Position numbers and translations under genes: made by a program. From Lachnoclostridium sp. (lineage in GTDB: Bacteria; Bacillota; Clostridia; Lachnospirales; Lachnospiraceae), in NCBI GenBank assembly GCA_023665475.1, contig JAMPEB010000012.1, positions 1 to 64,000 on the forward strand: a stretch of 64,000 nucleotides of DNA. Direction: 5' to 3'. The number at the start of each line of letters is the position of its first letter. Positions within the stretch are counted from its first letter, which is position 1. The notes beneath the pieces were generated by a model. The model was given only the letters and a program-made list of their open reading frames with translations, did not search any database and was not told the origin of the DNA. This document shows, in pieces, positions 49,186 through 59,098 of the stretch.

Positions 49186-50244
49186 ATGGAAACCCATGCA
49201 AAGAAAAAATTAAGATATACAGCGGCTTTTCTGCTGTTGGGAGCAGGCGTTCTTCTATTTGCGGCGTGGAATATCTGTGTGGGTACGGTAAAAATTTCTT
49301 TTTCGGATATTTTGGCGTCTGTGTGGGGAAAGAAAATAGAAAACGCCAGAATTTTATGGGATATCAGAATGCCGAGAACTCTGGCGGCTTTGCTGTTGGG
49401 AGGCGCTTTGGCTCTGGCAGGATATCTGTTACAGACTTTTTTTCATAATCCCATAGCGGGTCCTTTTGTGCTGGGTATTTCTTCCGGGGCAAAGATGATG
49501 GTAGCGCTGGTTATGGTATTTTTTATGGGGCGGGCTGTCAGAGTCAGTTCCTTTATGTTAATTGCGGCGGCTTTTTCGGGGGCGATGCTGTCCATGGGAT
49601 TTGTACTTTTAATGTCCCGCAGGGTGGACAATATGTCCATGCTGGTGGTCAGTGGAGTCATGATAGGTTATATTTGCTCCGCTGTTACGGAGTTGGTAGT
49701 AACCTTTGCCAATGATGCGGATATTGTCAATCTTCATAATTGGTCCAGAGGAAGTTTTTCCGGTATGACATGGGACAATGTGGCCGTTATAGCGGGAATC
49801 ACAGCGATTACGGTGATGGCGGTATTGGCTTTGTCAAAGCCCTTGGACGCTTACAGGCTGGGAGAAGCCTATGCAAGGAATCTGGGAGTGAATATTCCTA
49901 TGCTCCGCATTGCATTGGTTGTTTTATCCAGTATTTTATCGGCGTGTATTGTGGCGTTTGCGGGTCCGATTTCTTTTGTGGGGGTTGCGGTTCCCCATTT
50001 GGTAAAAAGCCTTTTGGGAACCGCGAAACCGATTATCATAATACCCGCCTGCTTTTTGGGAGGAAGCGCATTCTGCCTGTTCTGTGATTTGCTGGCAAGA
50101 ACATTGTTTGCTCCCACTGAGCTCAGTATCAGTACGGTTACGGCGGTATTCGGCGCTCCGGTAGTGTTGTGGATTATGATAAGGCGCAGCGTGAGAAGTG
50201 CTTCTAAAGCTCATGCCAGTGGGCATTTCGCTAAGAAGTACTAA
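49186..50244 (+). CDS. FecCD/BtuC-family ABC transporter permease
   Basis: This 352-residue protein has about ten membrane helices. Family motifs include IRMPRTLAALLLGGALALAGYLLQTFFHNPIAGPFVLGISSGA (read in pieces: RMPRTLAALL, FFHNPIAGP, LGISSGA) and FAGPISFVGVAVPHLVKSLLG near the C-terminus, which contacts the ATPase. It forms the channel for the binding lipoprotein encoded 18 bases upstream. Vitamin B12 or a related corrinoid is the likely cargo because of the riboswitch. Confidence 0.93.
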   Translation: METHAKKKLRYTAAFLLLGAGVLLFAAWNICVGTVKISFSDILASVWGKKIENARILWDIRMPRTLAALLLGGALALAGYLLQTFFHNPIAGPFVLGISSGAKMMVALVMVFFMGRAVRVSSFMLIAAAFSGAMLSMGFVLLMSRRVDNMSMLVVSGVMIGYICSAVTELVVTFANDADIVNLHNWSRGSFSGMTWDNVAVIAGITAITVMAVLALSKPLDAYRLGEAYARNLGVNIPMLRIALVVLSSILSACIVAFAGPISFVGVAVPHLVKSLLGTAKPIIIIPACFLGGSAFCLFCDLLARTLFAPTELSISTVTAVFGAPVVLWIMIRRSVRSASKAHASGHFAKKY

Positions 50245-50254
50245 ATCTCACGCC

Positions 50255-50282
50255 GAAAAACGCCAAAAACACGGCGTTTTTC
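50255..50282 (+). terminator. hairpin between permease and ATPase genes
   Basis: GAAAAACGCC (50255-50264) and GGCGTTTTTC (50273-50282) form a perfect 10-bp stem with T residues inside the 3' arm. It may reduce expression of the downstream genes. The same hairpin motif recurs at 61027-61051. Confidence 0.55.
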
Positions 50283-50307
50283 ATCGTAATTTGTAGTGGA
50301 ATGGAGG
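50276..50307 (+). repeat. intergenic leader repeat, copy upstream of the ATPase gene
   Basis: GTTTTTCAT followed by TAATTTG and TGGAATGGAGG matches the copy before recJ (32962-33005) in order and sequence, with the central CCG/GCGG segment deleted. It ends in the GGAGG that serves the gene. Confidence 0.45.
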
Positions 50308-50312
50308 TTATA

Positions 50313-51431
50313 ATGCAGTATTATTTCAGGGCGGAGAAGCTGAGTGTGGGTTATCATAGGCATCCCTTGATTGAAAATATGGAAATTGCCTTGGAAAAGG
50401 GGGAAATCCTTACCCTGATCGGTCCGAACGGTGCAGGAAAGTCCACGGTTTTAAAAAGTATTGCAAGGCAGCTTGCTTTAGTCGGCGGAACCCTCTGGCT
50501 GGACAAAAAGAACATGGGAGAGATGTCGGAGGCGGAGCTTTCGCAAAATATGGCGGTGATGTTGACAAGGCAGCCCCGCACGGAGCTGATGACCTGTGAA
50601 GATGTAGTGGAATCCGGAAGGTATCCGTACACAGGACGGTTCGGCATTCTCTCCGAAACGGACCGCCGCAGGGTCAGGGAAGCTATGGAACTGGTGCGGG
50701 TGGCGGATATTAAGGATAAGGATTTTACGCAGGTCAGCGATGGGCAAAAACAGAGAGTGATGCTTGCCAGATGTCTTTGTCAGGAACCGGAAATCATTGT
50801 TTTGGACGAACCCACTTCTTATCTGGATGTAAAGTATAAGCTGGAATTTTTGTCTGTTTTACAGGAAATGAAAAGAAAAAAGAAGCTGACGGTCATTATG
50901 TCCCTTCATGAGCTGGAACTGGCAAAAAGGATTTCCGATAAAATTATTTGTATTAATGGGAGATATATAGAGCGGTTCGGCACACCGGAGGAGGTTTTTG
51001 CGCAGGGAGCCCTGTCAAAGATGTTTGATATATCGTCGGGCAGCATGGATGAAGAAAACGGCAATCTGGAACTTCCCGCTCCTAAGGGAGAAGCCGGAAT
51101 TTTTGTGATAGCGGGTGGCGGAACCGGCAGGAGTGTATATCACAGATTACAGAGGCAGGGAATCCCTTTTGCCACAGGCATACTTTTTGAAAATGATTTG
51201 GATTATCCCATAGCAAGGGCATTGGCGGCGGATGTTATAGAAGCGGAAGGTTTTGAACCGATTACGGAGGCACAGATAAAAAGGGCAAGGAAAAAGCTGG
51301 AAGCCTGCGAAAAAGTCATTTGCTGTAAGGAAAGTTTCGGGACCTATGAGCGTGCGAACCTGGAACTTCAGGAGTATGCAAAAAAGTGCGGGAAACCGAT
51401 AGAAATCATTAAACACAAACACAATGGGTGA
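50313..51431 (+). CDS. BtuD/FecE-family ABC ATPase with C-terminal extension
   Basis: The 372 residues contain a normal ATPase (about 1-255): Walker [10 protein letters not shown], signature VSDGQKQRV, Walker [13 protein letters not shown] and the switch His in SLHELEL. From about 260 comes a 110-residue extension starting [17 protein letters not shown], with a Rossmann-like glycine pattern and conserved-looking Cys residues (EACEKVICC). Such an extension is not needed for transport and may sense a nucleotide or ligand. The start at 50313 follows GGAGG at 50303-50307. It overlaps the cbiP frame boundary. Confidence 0.9.
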   Translation: MQYYFRAEKLSVGYHRHPLIENMEIALEKGEILTLIGPNGAGKSTVLKSIARQLALVGGTLWLDKKNMGEMSEAELSQNMAVMLTRQPRTELMTCEDVVESGRYPYTGRFGILSETDRRRVREAMELVRVADIKDKDFTQVSDGQKQRVMLARCLCQEPEIIVLDEPTSYLDVKYKLEFLSVLQEMKRKKKLTVIMSLHELELAKRISDKIICINGRYIERFGTPEEVFAQGALSKMFDISSGSMDEENGNLELPAPKGEAGIFVIAGGGTGRSVYHRLQRQGIPFATGILFENDLDYPIARALAADVIEAEGFEPITEAQIKRARKKLEACEKVICCKESFGTYERANLELQEYAKKCGKPIEIIKHKHNG

Positions 51432-51435
51432 AGCT

Positions 51436-52938
51436 ATGGCAAAAGTAATCATGGTACAGGGAACCATGTCAGGGGTAGGGAAAAGCCTGATAACAGCAGG
51501 GTTATGCAGAATCTTTAAGCAGGATGGATATCGGACGGCTCCTTTTAAATCGCAGAATATGGCGCTGAATTCCTTTGTTACTTCGGAAAATCTGGAAATG
51601 GGCAGGGCACAGGTCATGCAGGCGGAAGCGGCAGGGATAGAGCCCAAGGTCTGTATGAATCCGATTCTCCTAAAACCCAATAATCACACAGGTTCGCAGG
51701 TGATTGTAAACGGGGAAGTGCTTGGAAATATGAGCGCAAGAGATTATTTTGCTTATAAGAAGCATCTGATTCCCGATATTAAAAATGCCTTTCGGAAATT
51801 GGAGGAATTTGCGGATATTATCGTAATCGAGGGAGCCGGCAGTCCTGCGGAAATCAATTTAAAAGAAAACGATATTGTAAACATGGGGCTTGCCGGAATG
51901 GTGGACGCTCCCGTCCTTCTGGTGGGGGATATTGACAGGGGAGGCGTATTCGCCCAGCTTCTGGGGACTTTATTGTTATTGTCGGACAGCGAAAGAGACA
52001 GGGTAAAAGGGCTGATTATCAATAAATTCAGAGGGGATAAGGCGCTTCTTGATTCGGGAATACAAATGCTTTATGAAAAAGGGAAGGTTCCGATAACAGG
52101 AGTAGTGCCTTACATGGAGCTATTTTTGGAAGACGAAGACAGTCTGACGGAGCGTTTTTACAAAAAGGGGGAGGGATTCATCGACATTGCGGTTATCCGA
52201 TATCCGCGGATATCCAATTTTACGGATTTTAATATTTTTGAACAGATAGAAGAAGTGACAGTGCGCTATGTGAACTGCGTCAATGACTTGCAACGCCCGG
52301 ATTTGATATTCCTGCCCGGAAGCAAGAATGTCATGTCGGATTTACGGTGGATGCGCCAAAACGGTCTGGAAGCAGCCGTAAAGAAGCTGGCGGGGGAGAT
52401 TCCCATATTTGGCATCTGCGGGGGATATCAGATGCTGGGATGTGAGATTGCGGACCCCGACAGTGTGGAAGAAGGGGGAAGCCTGCGGGGAATGGGACTT
52501 CTGGGCGTAAAAACCGTATTGCAAAAGGAGAAAAAGCGCTGTCAGACAGCGGGAAAGATAGAAGAGCTTGCAGGAATTTTTAAAGGGTTGTCAGGATGCC
52601 CTTTTGAGGGTTATGAAATACACATGGGAAAAACTTTCCCATTAGGTCAAACTTTTGATATGCGGGAAGGGGCGGCAGAAGTAAAAAAGAAAGTGGTATG
52701 CGACGCCGAAAAAAATGTGTACGGTTCCTATGTGCATGGCTTATTTGATCAGGGGAGCGCCGCGGACATTGTGGTACAGGCTGTGGCGGAAAGGAAGGGA
52801 ATCACAATAGAAAGCGGAAGTTTTGAAAATTACCGGTTTTTTAAGGAAAAGCAGTATGATAAGCTTGCCGATACCTTAAGAAAGTATCTGAACATGGAGG
52901 AAATCTATGGAATGCTTAGAGACGCTCGTTTGGAATAA
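51436..52938 (+). CDS. cbiP: adenosylcobyric acid synthase (CbiP/CobQ)
   Basis: This 500-residue glutamine-dependent amidase converts four side-chain carboxylates of adenosylcobyrinic a,c-diamide to amides. The N-terminal DRTGG/ATPase-like domain has [19 protein letters not shown] and [29 protein letters not shown] and [14 protein letters not shown] follow. The C-terminal glutamine amidotransferase has the nucleophile Cys in [11 protein letters not shown] and the late [10 protein letters not shown]. The start at 51436 is better than 51424. Its last 32 bases overlap the start of cobT. Confidence 0.95.
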   Translation: MAKVIMVQGTMSGVGKSLITAGLCRIFKQDGYRTAPFKSQNMALNSFVTSENLEMGRAQVMQAEAAGIEPKVCMNPILLKPNNHTGSQVIVNGEVLGNMSARDYFAYKKHLIPDIKNAFRKLEEFADIIVIEGAGSPAEINLKENDIVNMGLAGMVDAPVLLVGDIDRGGVFAQLLGTLLLLSDSERDRVKGLIINKFRGDKALLDSGIQMLYEKGKVPITGVVPYMELFLEDEDSLTERFYKKGEGFIDIAVIRYPRISNFTDFNIFEQIEEVTVRYVNCVNDLQRPDLIFLPGSKNVMSDLRWMRQNGLEAAVKKLAGEIPIFGICGGYQMLGCEIADPDSVEEGGSLRGMGLLGVKTVLQKEKKRCQTAGKIEELAGIFKGLSGCPFEGYEIHMGKTFPLGQTFDMREGAAEVKKKVVCDAEKNVYGSYVHGLFDQGSAADIVVQAVAERKGITIESGSFENYRFFKEKQYDKLADTLRKYLNMEEIYGMLRDARLE

Positions 52939-53998
52939 CTATACGCGGGAAGAATTAGCCGGACTTTCCGTCAGGGCGCCGGATGAGGAAATAAGAAAGA
53001 GTGTGCAAAAGCGCTGGGACTTAGTGGCAAAACCCCTTGGCGGAATGGGGAAATTTGAAACCCTTATCGCACAGATAGGAGCTGTCACCGGTACGGAAAA
53101 AATAGATATCTCCGGAAAAGCGGTTGTTATCATGTGCGCGGATAACGGTATTGTGGAGGAGGGAGTGAGCCAATCCGGTCAGGAGGTTACCCTTAGCGTT
53201 GCGCGGAGTATGGGACAAAAGCAGTCTTCCGTGGGCCAAATGGCGCAGATAGCGGGAGCGGATACCATTCCCGTGGATATCGGCATCAACCACAGAGAAG
53301 AAATAGCGGGTGTTATCAATCGCAAAGTTAGATGCGGGACCCGCAATTTCAAGAAGAAACCGGCTATGACCGAAAAGGAAGCAATTCAGGCGATTGCAGC
53401 CGGCATGGACTTGGTTTGCTCCTTAAAACAGTCCGGCATAAATCTGATTGCAACAGGGGAGATGGGGATTGGAAATACCACCACCAGCAGCGCTGTTGTC
53501 GCTTCTCTGTTAAAATGTAAAGCGGATAAAGTGACAGGCAGGGGAGCCGGATTAGACGATGAGGGATTGTCACGGAAAAGGCAAGTGATTGCGGACGCCA
53601 TAGAGAAATATGATTTGTATCATGCAGATGCCCTGACCGTTCTGAAGACGGTGGGAGGACTTGATATTGCCGGGTTGGCGGGTGTCTGCATGGGAGGCGC
53701 CGTTTACCGAATACCCATCGTTCTGGACGGCGTTATCAGTATGACTGCGGCGCTTTTGGCGGAGAGAATCCTTCCGGGTACAAAATCCTGTTTACTTCCT
53801 TCTCATAAAGGGAAAGAGCCTGCGATGGCGGCGCTGCTACAAGAATTGGATATGGAACCCGTGATTGACGGCGATCTGGCATTAGGGGAAGGAACCGGCG
53901 CCGTAATGATGTTTCCCCTGCTGGATATGGCTTTGCGCATTTATGATGCCGGAAACACTTTTTCGGATATAGGGATAGAACGGTATACGAGGTTTTAA
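52907..53998 (+). CDS. cobT: nicotinate-nucleotide-dimethylbenzimidazole phosphoribosyltransferase
   Basis: This 363-residue enzyme activates the lower ligand base of cobalamin as an alpha-riboside phosphate. [19 protein letters not shown] carries the base-binding loop, and [16 protein letters not shown] and [13 protein letters not shown] hold conserved phosphate and nicotinate contacts. The Glu in [10 protein letters not shown] is the likely general base. GGAGG at about 52895 precedes its start, inside the end of cbiP. It is followed by cobU after 5 bases. Confidence 0.95.
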   Translation: MECLETLVWNNYTREELAGLSVRAPDEEIRKSVQKRWDLVAKPLGGMGKFETLIAQIGAVTGTEKIDISGKAVVIMCADNGIVEEGVSQSGQEVTLSVARSMGQKQSSVGQMAQIAGADTIPVDIGINHREEIAGVINRKVRCGTRNFKKKPAMTEKEAIQAIAAGMDLVCSLKQSGINLIATGEMGIGNTTTSSAVVASLLKCKADKVTGRGAGLDDEGLSRKRQVIADAIEKYDLYHADALTVLKTVGGLDIAGLAGVCMGGAVYRIPIVLDGVISMTAALLAERILPGTKSCLLPSHKGKEPAMAALLQELDMEPVIDGDLALGEGTGAVMMFPLLDMALRIYDAGNTFSDIGIERYTRF

Positions 53999-54003
53999 TA
54001 AAG

Positions 54004-54576
54004 ATGATGACACTGATTATCGGGGGCAGCGGAAGCGGAAAATCCGCTTATGCGGAAGAATACATTACCGAAATTTCCGAAGGATGTGAAAAATATTATA
54101 TTGCAACGATGCAGGCATTTGACAGGGAAGGACGGGAAAAAGTAAAGAGGCACCGCAGGATGAGAAACGGAAAGGGATTTTCTACCATAGAGCAGCCTTT
54201 AGGGATAGAAAAGGCATTGGAAAAAATGAGTCTGCAAAAGACTCCGAAAACGGCTTTATTGGAGTGCATGTCCAATCTGGCTGCCAACGAAATGTTTTCG
54301 GGAGACATGGCGGCGGACGGCAGCATCGTGGCGGAAAGAATCATAGGGGGAGTGGAACGCTTAAATAAGGGGTTAAAGCATCTGGTGATTGTAAGTAACA
54401 ATGTGTTTGAGGACGGCGTTATTTATGATGAATGTACCATGGAATATATCAGGGCCATGGGTAATATCAACGAAAAGCTGGCAGGCATGGCGGAACGGGT
54501 GATAGAAGTTGTTGTGGGGATTCCGCTGTGGGTGGACGGATACGGAAGGGAAAGGAGGGCGGAATGGGAATCCTAA
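54004..54576 (+). CDS. cobU: adenosylcobinamide kinase/guanylyltransferase
   Basis: This 190-residue bifunctional enzyme phosphorylates adenosylcobinamide and adds GMP. The P-loop is GGSGSGKSAYAE, with the catalytic His in VKRHRRMRNGKGF and ECMSNLAANEMF downstream. The start could be 54004 or 54007 because two ATG codons are adjacent and the ribosome binding site is weak. It overlaps cobS by 13 bases. Confidence 0.92.
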   Translation: MMTLIIGGSGSGKSAYAEEYITEISEGCEKYYIATMQAFDREGREKVKRHRRMRNGKGFSTIEQPLGIEKALEKMSLQKTPKTALLECMSNLAANEMFSGDMAADGSIVAERIIGGVERLNKGLKHLVIVSNNVFEDGVIYDECTMEYIRAMGNINEKLAGMAERVIEVVVGIPLWVDGYGRERRAEWES

Positions 54577-55328
54577 AATCCATTATTATCGCATTTTCAC
54601 TCTATTCTCAGATTCCCGTACCACAGTTTGCTTGGAAAGATGAGGATATGAAATATGTACTTTGCTTTTTCCCATGGGTGGGCGCCATAATAGGAGTCGG
54701 CATTTATCTTTGGGGAACGGTTTGCGACCGATTAGATATCGGCATATTGTGCTATGCGGCGGGAGGAGCGCTTCTTCCCCTGCTGATTACGGGAGGATTC
54801 CATGTGGATGGATTTATGGATACCATGGATGCCTTCCATTCCTGCAGACCGAGGGAAAGGAAGCTGGAAATTCTGAAGGATTCCCATGTCGGAGCCTTTG
54901 CGGTCATTATGCTGGGAGCCTACGCCCTCTTTTATTTAGGCGCTTTTTCCGAAATTCGGGAGAAAGCGGTTTTAAAGATTGTATGCGCCGGTTTTGTATT
55001 ATCCAGATGCCTGAGCGCTATCGGCGTGGTTTCGTTTCCCACCGCCAAAAACGAAGGATTGCTTGTAAACTTCGCAAAATCTGCAAAGAAAAATACAGTA
55101 AAGTTTTTCCTGTATCTGCAGGGGGCGCTCTGCGTGGGATTTATGGTGGGGCAGTCCTTTCCTGCGGGAGGCGTGGTAAGCGCTGCCGCAATAGGCGCTT
55201 TTGTCTATTACTATTATCGCTGTAAAAAAGAGCTGGGCGGCATTACGGGAGATACCGCAGGGTATTTTGTCCTGCTGTGTGAGGGCAGTATGCTGGGAGC
55301 CGCGGCGGTCTGGCAGATTTTAAAGTAA
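54564..55328 (+). CDS. cobS: cobalamin synthase (adenosylcobinamide-GDP ribazoletransferase)
   Basis: This 254-residue membrane protein joins adenosylcobinamide-GDP with alpha-ribazole phosphate, the last step of nucleotide-loop assembly. FSLYSQIPVPQF is the usual N-terminus, and GGFHVDGFMDTMDAFHSCRPRERKLEILKDSHVGAF (read in pieces) carries the conserved acid and metal motif D-G-x-x-D-x-x-D. Several hydrophobic helices follow. The start at 54564 follows GGAGG and lies inside the end of cobU. Confidence 0.94.
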   Translation: MGILKSIIIAFSLYSQIPVPQFAWKDEDMKYVLCFFPWVGAIIGVGIYLWGTVCDRLDIGILCYAAGGALLPLLITGGFHVDGFMDTMDAFHSCRPRERKLEILKDSHVGAFAVIMLGAYALFYLGAFSEIREKAVLKIVCAGFVLSRCLSAIGVVSFPTAKNEGLLVNFAKSAKKNTVKFFLYLQGALCVGFMVGQSFPAGGVVSAAAIGAFVYYYYRCKKELGGITGDTAGYFVLLCEGSMLGAAAVWQILK

Positions 55329-55408
55329 AAGGGGTGAATTTGTGACGCCGTGCGTCCCAAAGTTCCCACTGATTAAAATGCCGCTTGCGCGGCGGAATGA
55401 GAGAAAAA

Positions 55409-55807
55409 ATGAAACTGGTCATCGGCGGATATGCACAGGGAAAATTAAACTATGTCTTGCAGGGTAATCCCGAAAATGATTATGAGATTTATGACGGTAT
55501 CCTTCCGGATGAAAAGCAGTTGCGGGAGGGAGCCGCACAAGGGAAAATAATACTTATCAATCATTTGCACGGCTGGGTAAAAACGAGAATGCTGCAGGGC
55601 GGAAACCCGGAAGAGGAAATTATGGCTTTTTTGAGAGAAAACATAGAGAGCGTTCTTATCAGCGATGAGATCGGAAACGGCATTGTGCCGGCGGATGCTT
55701 TTGAGAGGGCATATAGGGAGAGAACCGGAAGAATCCTTGTGAGGCTGGCAGGGGAGGCAGGGGAGGTGGTGCGCGTCATATGCGGCATTGGTCAGAAAAT
55801 CAAGTAA
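55409..55807 (+). CDS. short CobU-like protein in the cobalamin operon
   Basis: The 132 residues resemble the ends of CobU: MKLVIGGYAQGKLNYV at the N-terminus keeps a GxxxxGK P-loop-like glycine pattern, and ISDEIGNGIVPADAFERAYRERTGRILVRLAGEAGEVV matches the CobU C-terminus (read in pieces), although the middle of CobU with the catalytic His region is shorter. It may be a second guanylyltransferase-type subunit or a regulator. The start could also be 55397. The 80-base gap after cobS contains an inverted repeat CCGCTTGCGCGG. It overlaps cobC by 28 bases. Confidence 0.75.
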   Translation: MKLVIGGYAQGKLNYVLQGNPENDYEIYDGILPDEKQLREGAAQGKIILINHLHGWVKTRMLQGGNPEEEIMAFLRENIESVLISDEIGNGIVPADAFERAYRERTGRILVRLAGEAGEVVRVICGIGQKIK

Positions 55808-56430
55808 GGCTCGTATGGATTCGCCACGGAGCCACCCGGGCAAACAAGGAGCGCCGGTATTTGGGAAAAACGGATGAAGGCTTAAGCCAGGATGGAATCG
55901 AGGCATTACAAAAGGCAAAATATGCAGGCTTATATCCGGAGATTTCCTGTTTGTTTTCCGGCTCCATGAAACGATGTGTGGAAACCGCCGGAATCTTATA
56001 TCCGGACAAAGAGCCGGTACTCATACCGGAGTGGGAAGAAATGAATTTCGGGATTTTTGAAGGAAAGAGCTATAAGGATTTACAGGGGGACGGCAGATAT
56101 CAGGCGTGGATTGACAGTAACGGCGCCCTGCCTTTTCCCGGAGGCGAAAGCAGAGAGGAGTTTATAAGGCGCTGCAAGAAGGGATTGGTCAGGATGCTTA
56201 CAACACTTTCGGAAATCCCGGAAAAGGACGGAAGATGCGGCATCACGGCAGGCATGATTGTGCACGGAGGGACAATTATGTCTTTGTTAAGCTGTTATTA
56301 TGGCGGAGAATATTTTGATTATCAGACTGCCAACGGAGAAGGGTATTGCTGTAAGGCGGAGTACCGTGACGAAAATATCCGTTTTACGGAATTAGAGAGA
56401 TTAAAACCCTGTGTGGGGGTGTATGTATGA
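55780..56430 (+). CDS. cobC: alpha-ribazole phosphatase (histidine phosphatase family)
   Basis: The 216 residues start LVWIRHGATRANKERRYLG, with the catalytic RHG motif, and continue with FSGSMKRCVETA, EEMNFGIFEGKSYKDL and the second His in MIVHGGTIMSL. Such enzymes remove the phosphate from alpha-ribazole phosphate or from adenosylcobalamin phosphate in the late pathway. The start overlaps the preceding CobU-like gene by 28 bases. It overlaps cbiB by 4 bases. Confidence 0.87.
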   Translation: MRHWSENQVRLVWIRHGATRANKERRYLGKTDEGLSQDGIEALQKAKYAGLYPEISCLFSGSMKRCVETAGILYPDKEPVLIPEWEEMNFGIFEGKSYKDLQGDGRYQAWIDSNGALPFPGGESREEFIRRCKKGLVRMLTTLSEIPEKDGRCGITAGMIVHGGTIMSLLSCYYGGEYFDYQTANGEGYCCKAEYRDENIRFTELERLKPCVGVYV

Positions 56431-57425
56431 AATATCATATAGCAGCCTTTGTCTGCGGATTTATACTGGATTTGCTTTTTGGGGATCCTCATTGTCTGCC
56501 CCACCCCGTTCGGGGAATCGGGAATCTGACGGCAGGCTTGGAAAAACGCCTTTTGGGGAGCACATGGGACAATCGGGAAAGGAAAGAAAAAAGGGAACTG
56601 ATAAGCGGAATCCTGCTTGTGTTCCTTGTGGTTTCGGTAACTGTTTTCCTGACGGCATTTTGTCTTGTTTTGGCCTATTGCATCCATCCTTATCTGGGCG
56701 TGTTGGCGGAATCGGTTATGACTTATCAGATTTTGGCAGCCAGATGCTTAAAAGAGGAAAGCATGAAAGTATATCAGAATCTTAGGGAAGGCAGCCTTGC
56801 GGAAGCGAGAAAGTCGCTGTCCATGATAGTGGGAAGGGATACCGGGATTCTGGATGAGGAGGGTGTGGCGAAAGCCGCCATAGAAACCGTGGCGGAAAAT
56901 ACTTCGGACGGTGTGACGGCGCCCATGCTCTATACGGCGCTTGGCGGTCCTGTGCTGGGGTTGTTTTACAAGGCGGTCAATACCATGGATTCCATGGTGG
57001 GATATAAGAGTGAAAAGTATCTTTATTTTGGCAGAGCGGCGGCAAAGCTGGATGATGTGCTGAATTACATACCTTCCAGAATCAGCGCTTACCTGATGAT
57101 ATTGGCGGCGTTTCTTTTGGGTAAAGGCTTTCATGGCAGGAGGGCTTATGCGATATATAAGAGAGACCGCAGAAACCACGCAAGCCCTAATTCCGCGCAA
57201 ACGGAGTCCGTATGCGCGGGAGCGTTGGGCTTGCGATTGGGTGGAGACGCCAGTTATTTTGGTAGGACAGTTCCCAAACCCTATATCGGGGACGCTTTGC
57301 GAAAGGCGGAGTATGAGGACATTAGGCGGGCCAACAAATTAATGTATCTGACGGCGTATTTCTGTGAATTGTTGTGTTTGGTTTTGATGATAGGGGTGGC
57401 TTTTATTTTGGAAGGGAAGTGGTGA
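56427..57425 (+). CDS. cbiB: adenosylcobinamide-phosphate synthase (CbiB)
   Basis: This 332-residue membrane enzyme attaches aminopropanol phosphate to cobyric acid. LDLLFGDPHCLPHPVRGIG is the conserved N-terminal motif. VAKAAIETVAENTSDGVTAPMLYTALGG (read in pieces) and RNHASPNSAQTESVCAGALGLRLGG are further family signatures. Four or five membrane helices are visible. The next gene, cobD, starts 3 bases after the stop. Confidence 0.95.
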   Translation: MKYHIAAFVCGFILDLLFGDPHCLPHPVRGIGNLTAGLEKRLLGSTWDNRERKEKRELISGILLVFLVVSVTVFLTAFCLVLAYCIHPYLGVLAESVMTYQILAARCLKEESMKVYQNLREGSLAEARKSLSMIVGRDTGILDEEGVAKAAIETVAENTSDGVTAPMLYTALGGPVLGLFYKAVNTMDSMVGYKSEKYLYFGRAAAKLDDVLNYIPSRISAYLMILAAFLLGKGFHGRRAYAIYKRDRRNHASPNSAQTESVCAGALGLRLGGDASYFGRTVPKPYIGDALRKAEYEDIRRANKLMYLTAYFCELLCLVLMIGVAFILEGKW

Positions 57426-57428
57426 TGG

Positions 57429-58490
57429 GTGCAGGGAGTGCATGGAGGCGACATATACAGAAACCGTGTGGACATCGATTTTTCCGTAAATGCCAATCCT
57501 CTGGGCATGCCGGAGAATGTCAGGGAGGCGTTGTATGCTGCAATAGATAGCTGCGGTCAATATCCGGATACGGAGGCTTGTGAACTAAAAAGCGCTATCA
57601 GTAAAATGCTGTCCGTTCCCGGGGATTTTATCGTGTTCGGAAACGGAGCGTCGGAACTTTTTATGGGAATGCTTCGTGCTGTAAAACCGCGGAGAACCTT
57701 GATTCCCATACCTTCTTTTTATGGGTATGAGTATGCCGCGGAAGCTGTGGAAAGCGATATCGTTTATTTTCCACTGAAGGAAGAAAAGGATTTCCTGCCG
57801 GGAAAAGATTTATGGGAAGCGCTGACAGAAGAGACAGATCTTCTTTTTCTTGCAAATCCGAACAATCCTACGGGAAAAAGGATGGATAAGGAATATCTGG
57901 AAACATTGCTTGGGATATGCAGGGAAAAGAATATTTTAGTGGCGTTGGACGAATGTTTTATAGAATTTTGCAAAGATGGATTTTCCATGCTGCCCAAGAT
58001 AGGAGAGTATGATAATCTGCTGATTATCAGGGCTGCCACAAAGATTTTTGCGATTCCGGGAGTAAGGCTCGGTTATATGATAAGCAGTAACCGAGTTTTG
58101 AGGGAAAGGATAGGAAGAAATCTGCCGGAATGGAATTTGTCCGTTTTTGCACAGGCGGCGGGCGCAGCCTGCCAAGAACAGTCGGCATATCTGGCGAAAA
58201 CAGTAGAGCTTGTGCGGACAGAAAGACAGTTTTTGGAAAAGGGGCTGACCAAACTGGGTATTCGGGTGTTTCCCGGTGAGGCAAATTTTGTTCTTGTTTA
58301 CAGCGAGGTTCCCTTATACGAAAAATTATTACAAAGAGGAATCTTAATCAGAGACTGTCAAAATTTCAGGGGATTATCCAAAGGGTATTATCGCATAGCG
58401 GTAAGAAAAAGGCAGGATAACACAAGATTATTGGAAGCGGTAGGTGAGTGTATTGAGAGAGATAGAACGGCTGCTGCCGGAAGAAATTGA
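57429..58490 (+). CDS. cobD: threonine-phosphate decarboxylase (CobD)
   Basis: This 353-residue PLP enzyme of fold type I decarboxylates L-threonine O-3-phosphate to aminopropanol phosphate, the substrate of CbiB. VHGGDIYRNRVDIDFSVNANPLG is the family N-terminus (read in pieces); NPNNPTGKRM, VALDECFIEF and the lysine region IIRAATKIFAIPGVRLGY hold the PLP site. It begins with GTG. It overlaps cbiC by 47 bases. Confidence 0.93.
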   Translation: MQGVHGGDIYRNRVDIDFSVNANPLGMPENVREALYAAIDSCGQYPDTEACELKSAISKMLSVPGDFIVFGNGASELFMGMLRAVKPRRTLIPIPSFYGYEYAAEAVESDIVYFPLKEEKDFLPGKDLWEALTEETDLLFLANPNNPTGKRMDKEYLETLLGICREKNILVALDECFIEFCKDGFSMLPKIGEYDNLLIIRAATKIFAIPGVRLGYMISSNRVLRERIGRNLPEWNLSVFAQAAGAACQEQSAYLAKTVELVRTERQFLEKGLTKLGIRVFPGEANFVLVYSEVPLYEKLLQRGILIRDCQNFRGLSKGYYRIAVRKRQDNTRLLEAVGECIERDRTAAAGRN

Positions 58491-59097
58491 AAGACGGAGT
58501 TTTGAGATTATTTCAAAAGAACTTGCGGACAGGGGGATTTGTCTGCCCAAAGAGGAGGAAATGATTACCAAAAGAGTTATCCATACCAGTGCGGATTTTG
58601 ATTATACGAAGACGCTTACCTATTCTAAAGACGCTGTCGGGATAGCAAAGGAACTGCTCTTAAAGGGCGCGGATATTGTGACGGATACCAACATGGCGCT
58701 AGCCGGTATTCACAAAAAGACTTTAGCTTATTTTGGCGGGGAGGCACATTGTTTTATGGCGGATGAAACGGTGGCAGAACTGGCGAAGAAGAGAGGAAGC
58801 ACCCGTGCGGCAGTCAGTATGGAAATGGCTGCAAAGCTTGCAAAGCCGACTATCTTTGCCATCGGAAATGCGCCTACCGCTCTGATACGCCTGTATGAAA
58901 TGATACAGACAAAGGAGTGGAAGCCTGACTTTGTGATTGGTGTGCCGGTGGGTTTTGTCAATGTGGAGCCTGCAAAAGAGCTGATAATGGAAGCGGATGT
59001 GCCCTACATTATCAACAGGGGAAGAAAAGGGGGCAGCAATATAGCCGCGGCGATTTGTAATGCTTTACTATATGAATTGAAAGGAAAAGGCGCTTAA
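58444..59097 (+). CDS. cbiC: cobalt-precorrin-8X methylmutase
   Basis: This 217-residue enzyme moves a methyl group from C-11 to C-12 to give cobyrinic acid. VIHTSADFDY contains the catalytic His, and IVTDTNMALAGI, STRAAVSMEMAA, AIGNAPTALIRL and GVPVGFVNVEPAKE are family motifs. It uses a GTG start inside the end of cobD and ends one base before cbiD. Confidence 0.95.
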   Translation: MSVLREIERLLPEEIERRSFEIISKELADRGICLPKEEEMITKRVIHTSADFDYTKTLTYSKDAVGIAKELLLKGADIVTDTNMALAGIHKKTLAYFGGEAHCFMADETVAELAKKRGSTRAAVSMEMAAKLAKPTIFAIGNAPTALIRLYEMIQTKEWKPDFVIGVPVGFVNVEPAKELIMEADVPYIINRGRKGGSNIAAAICNALLYELKGKGA

Positions 59098-59098
59098 G

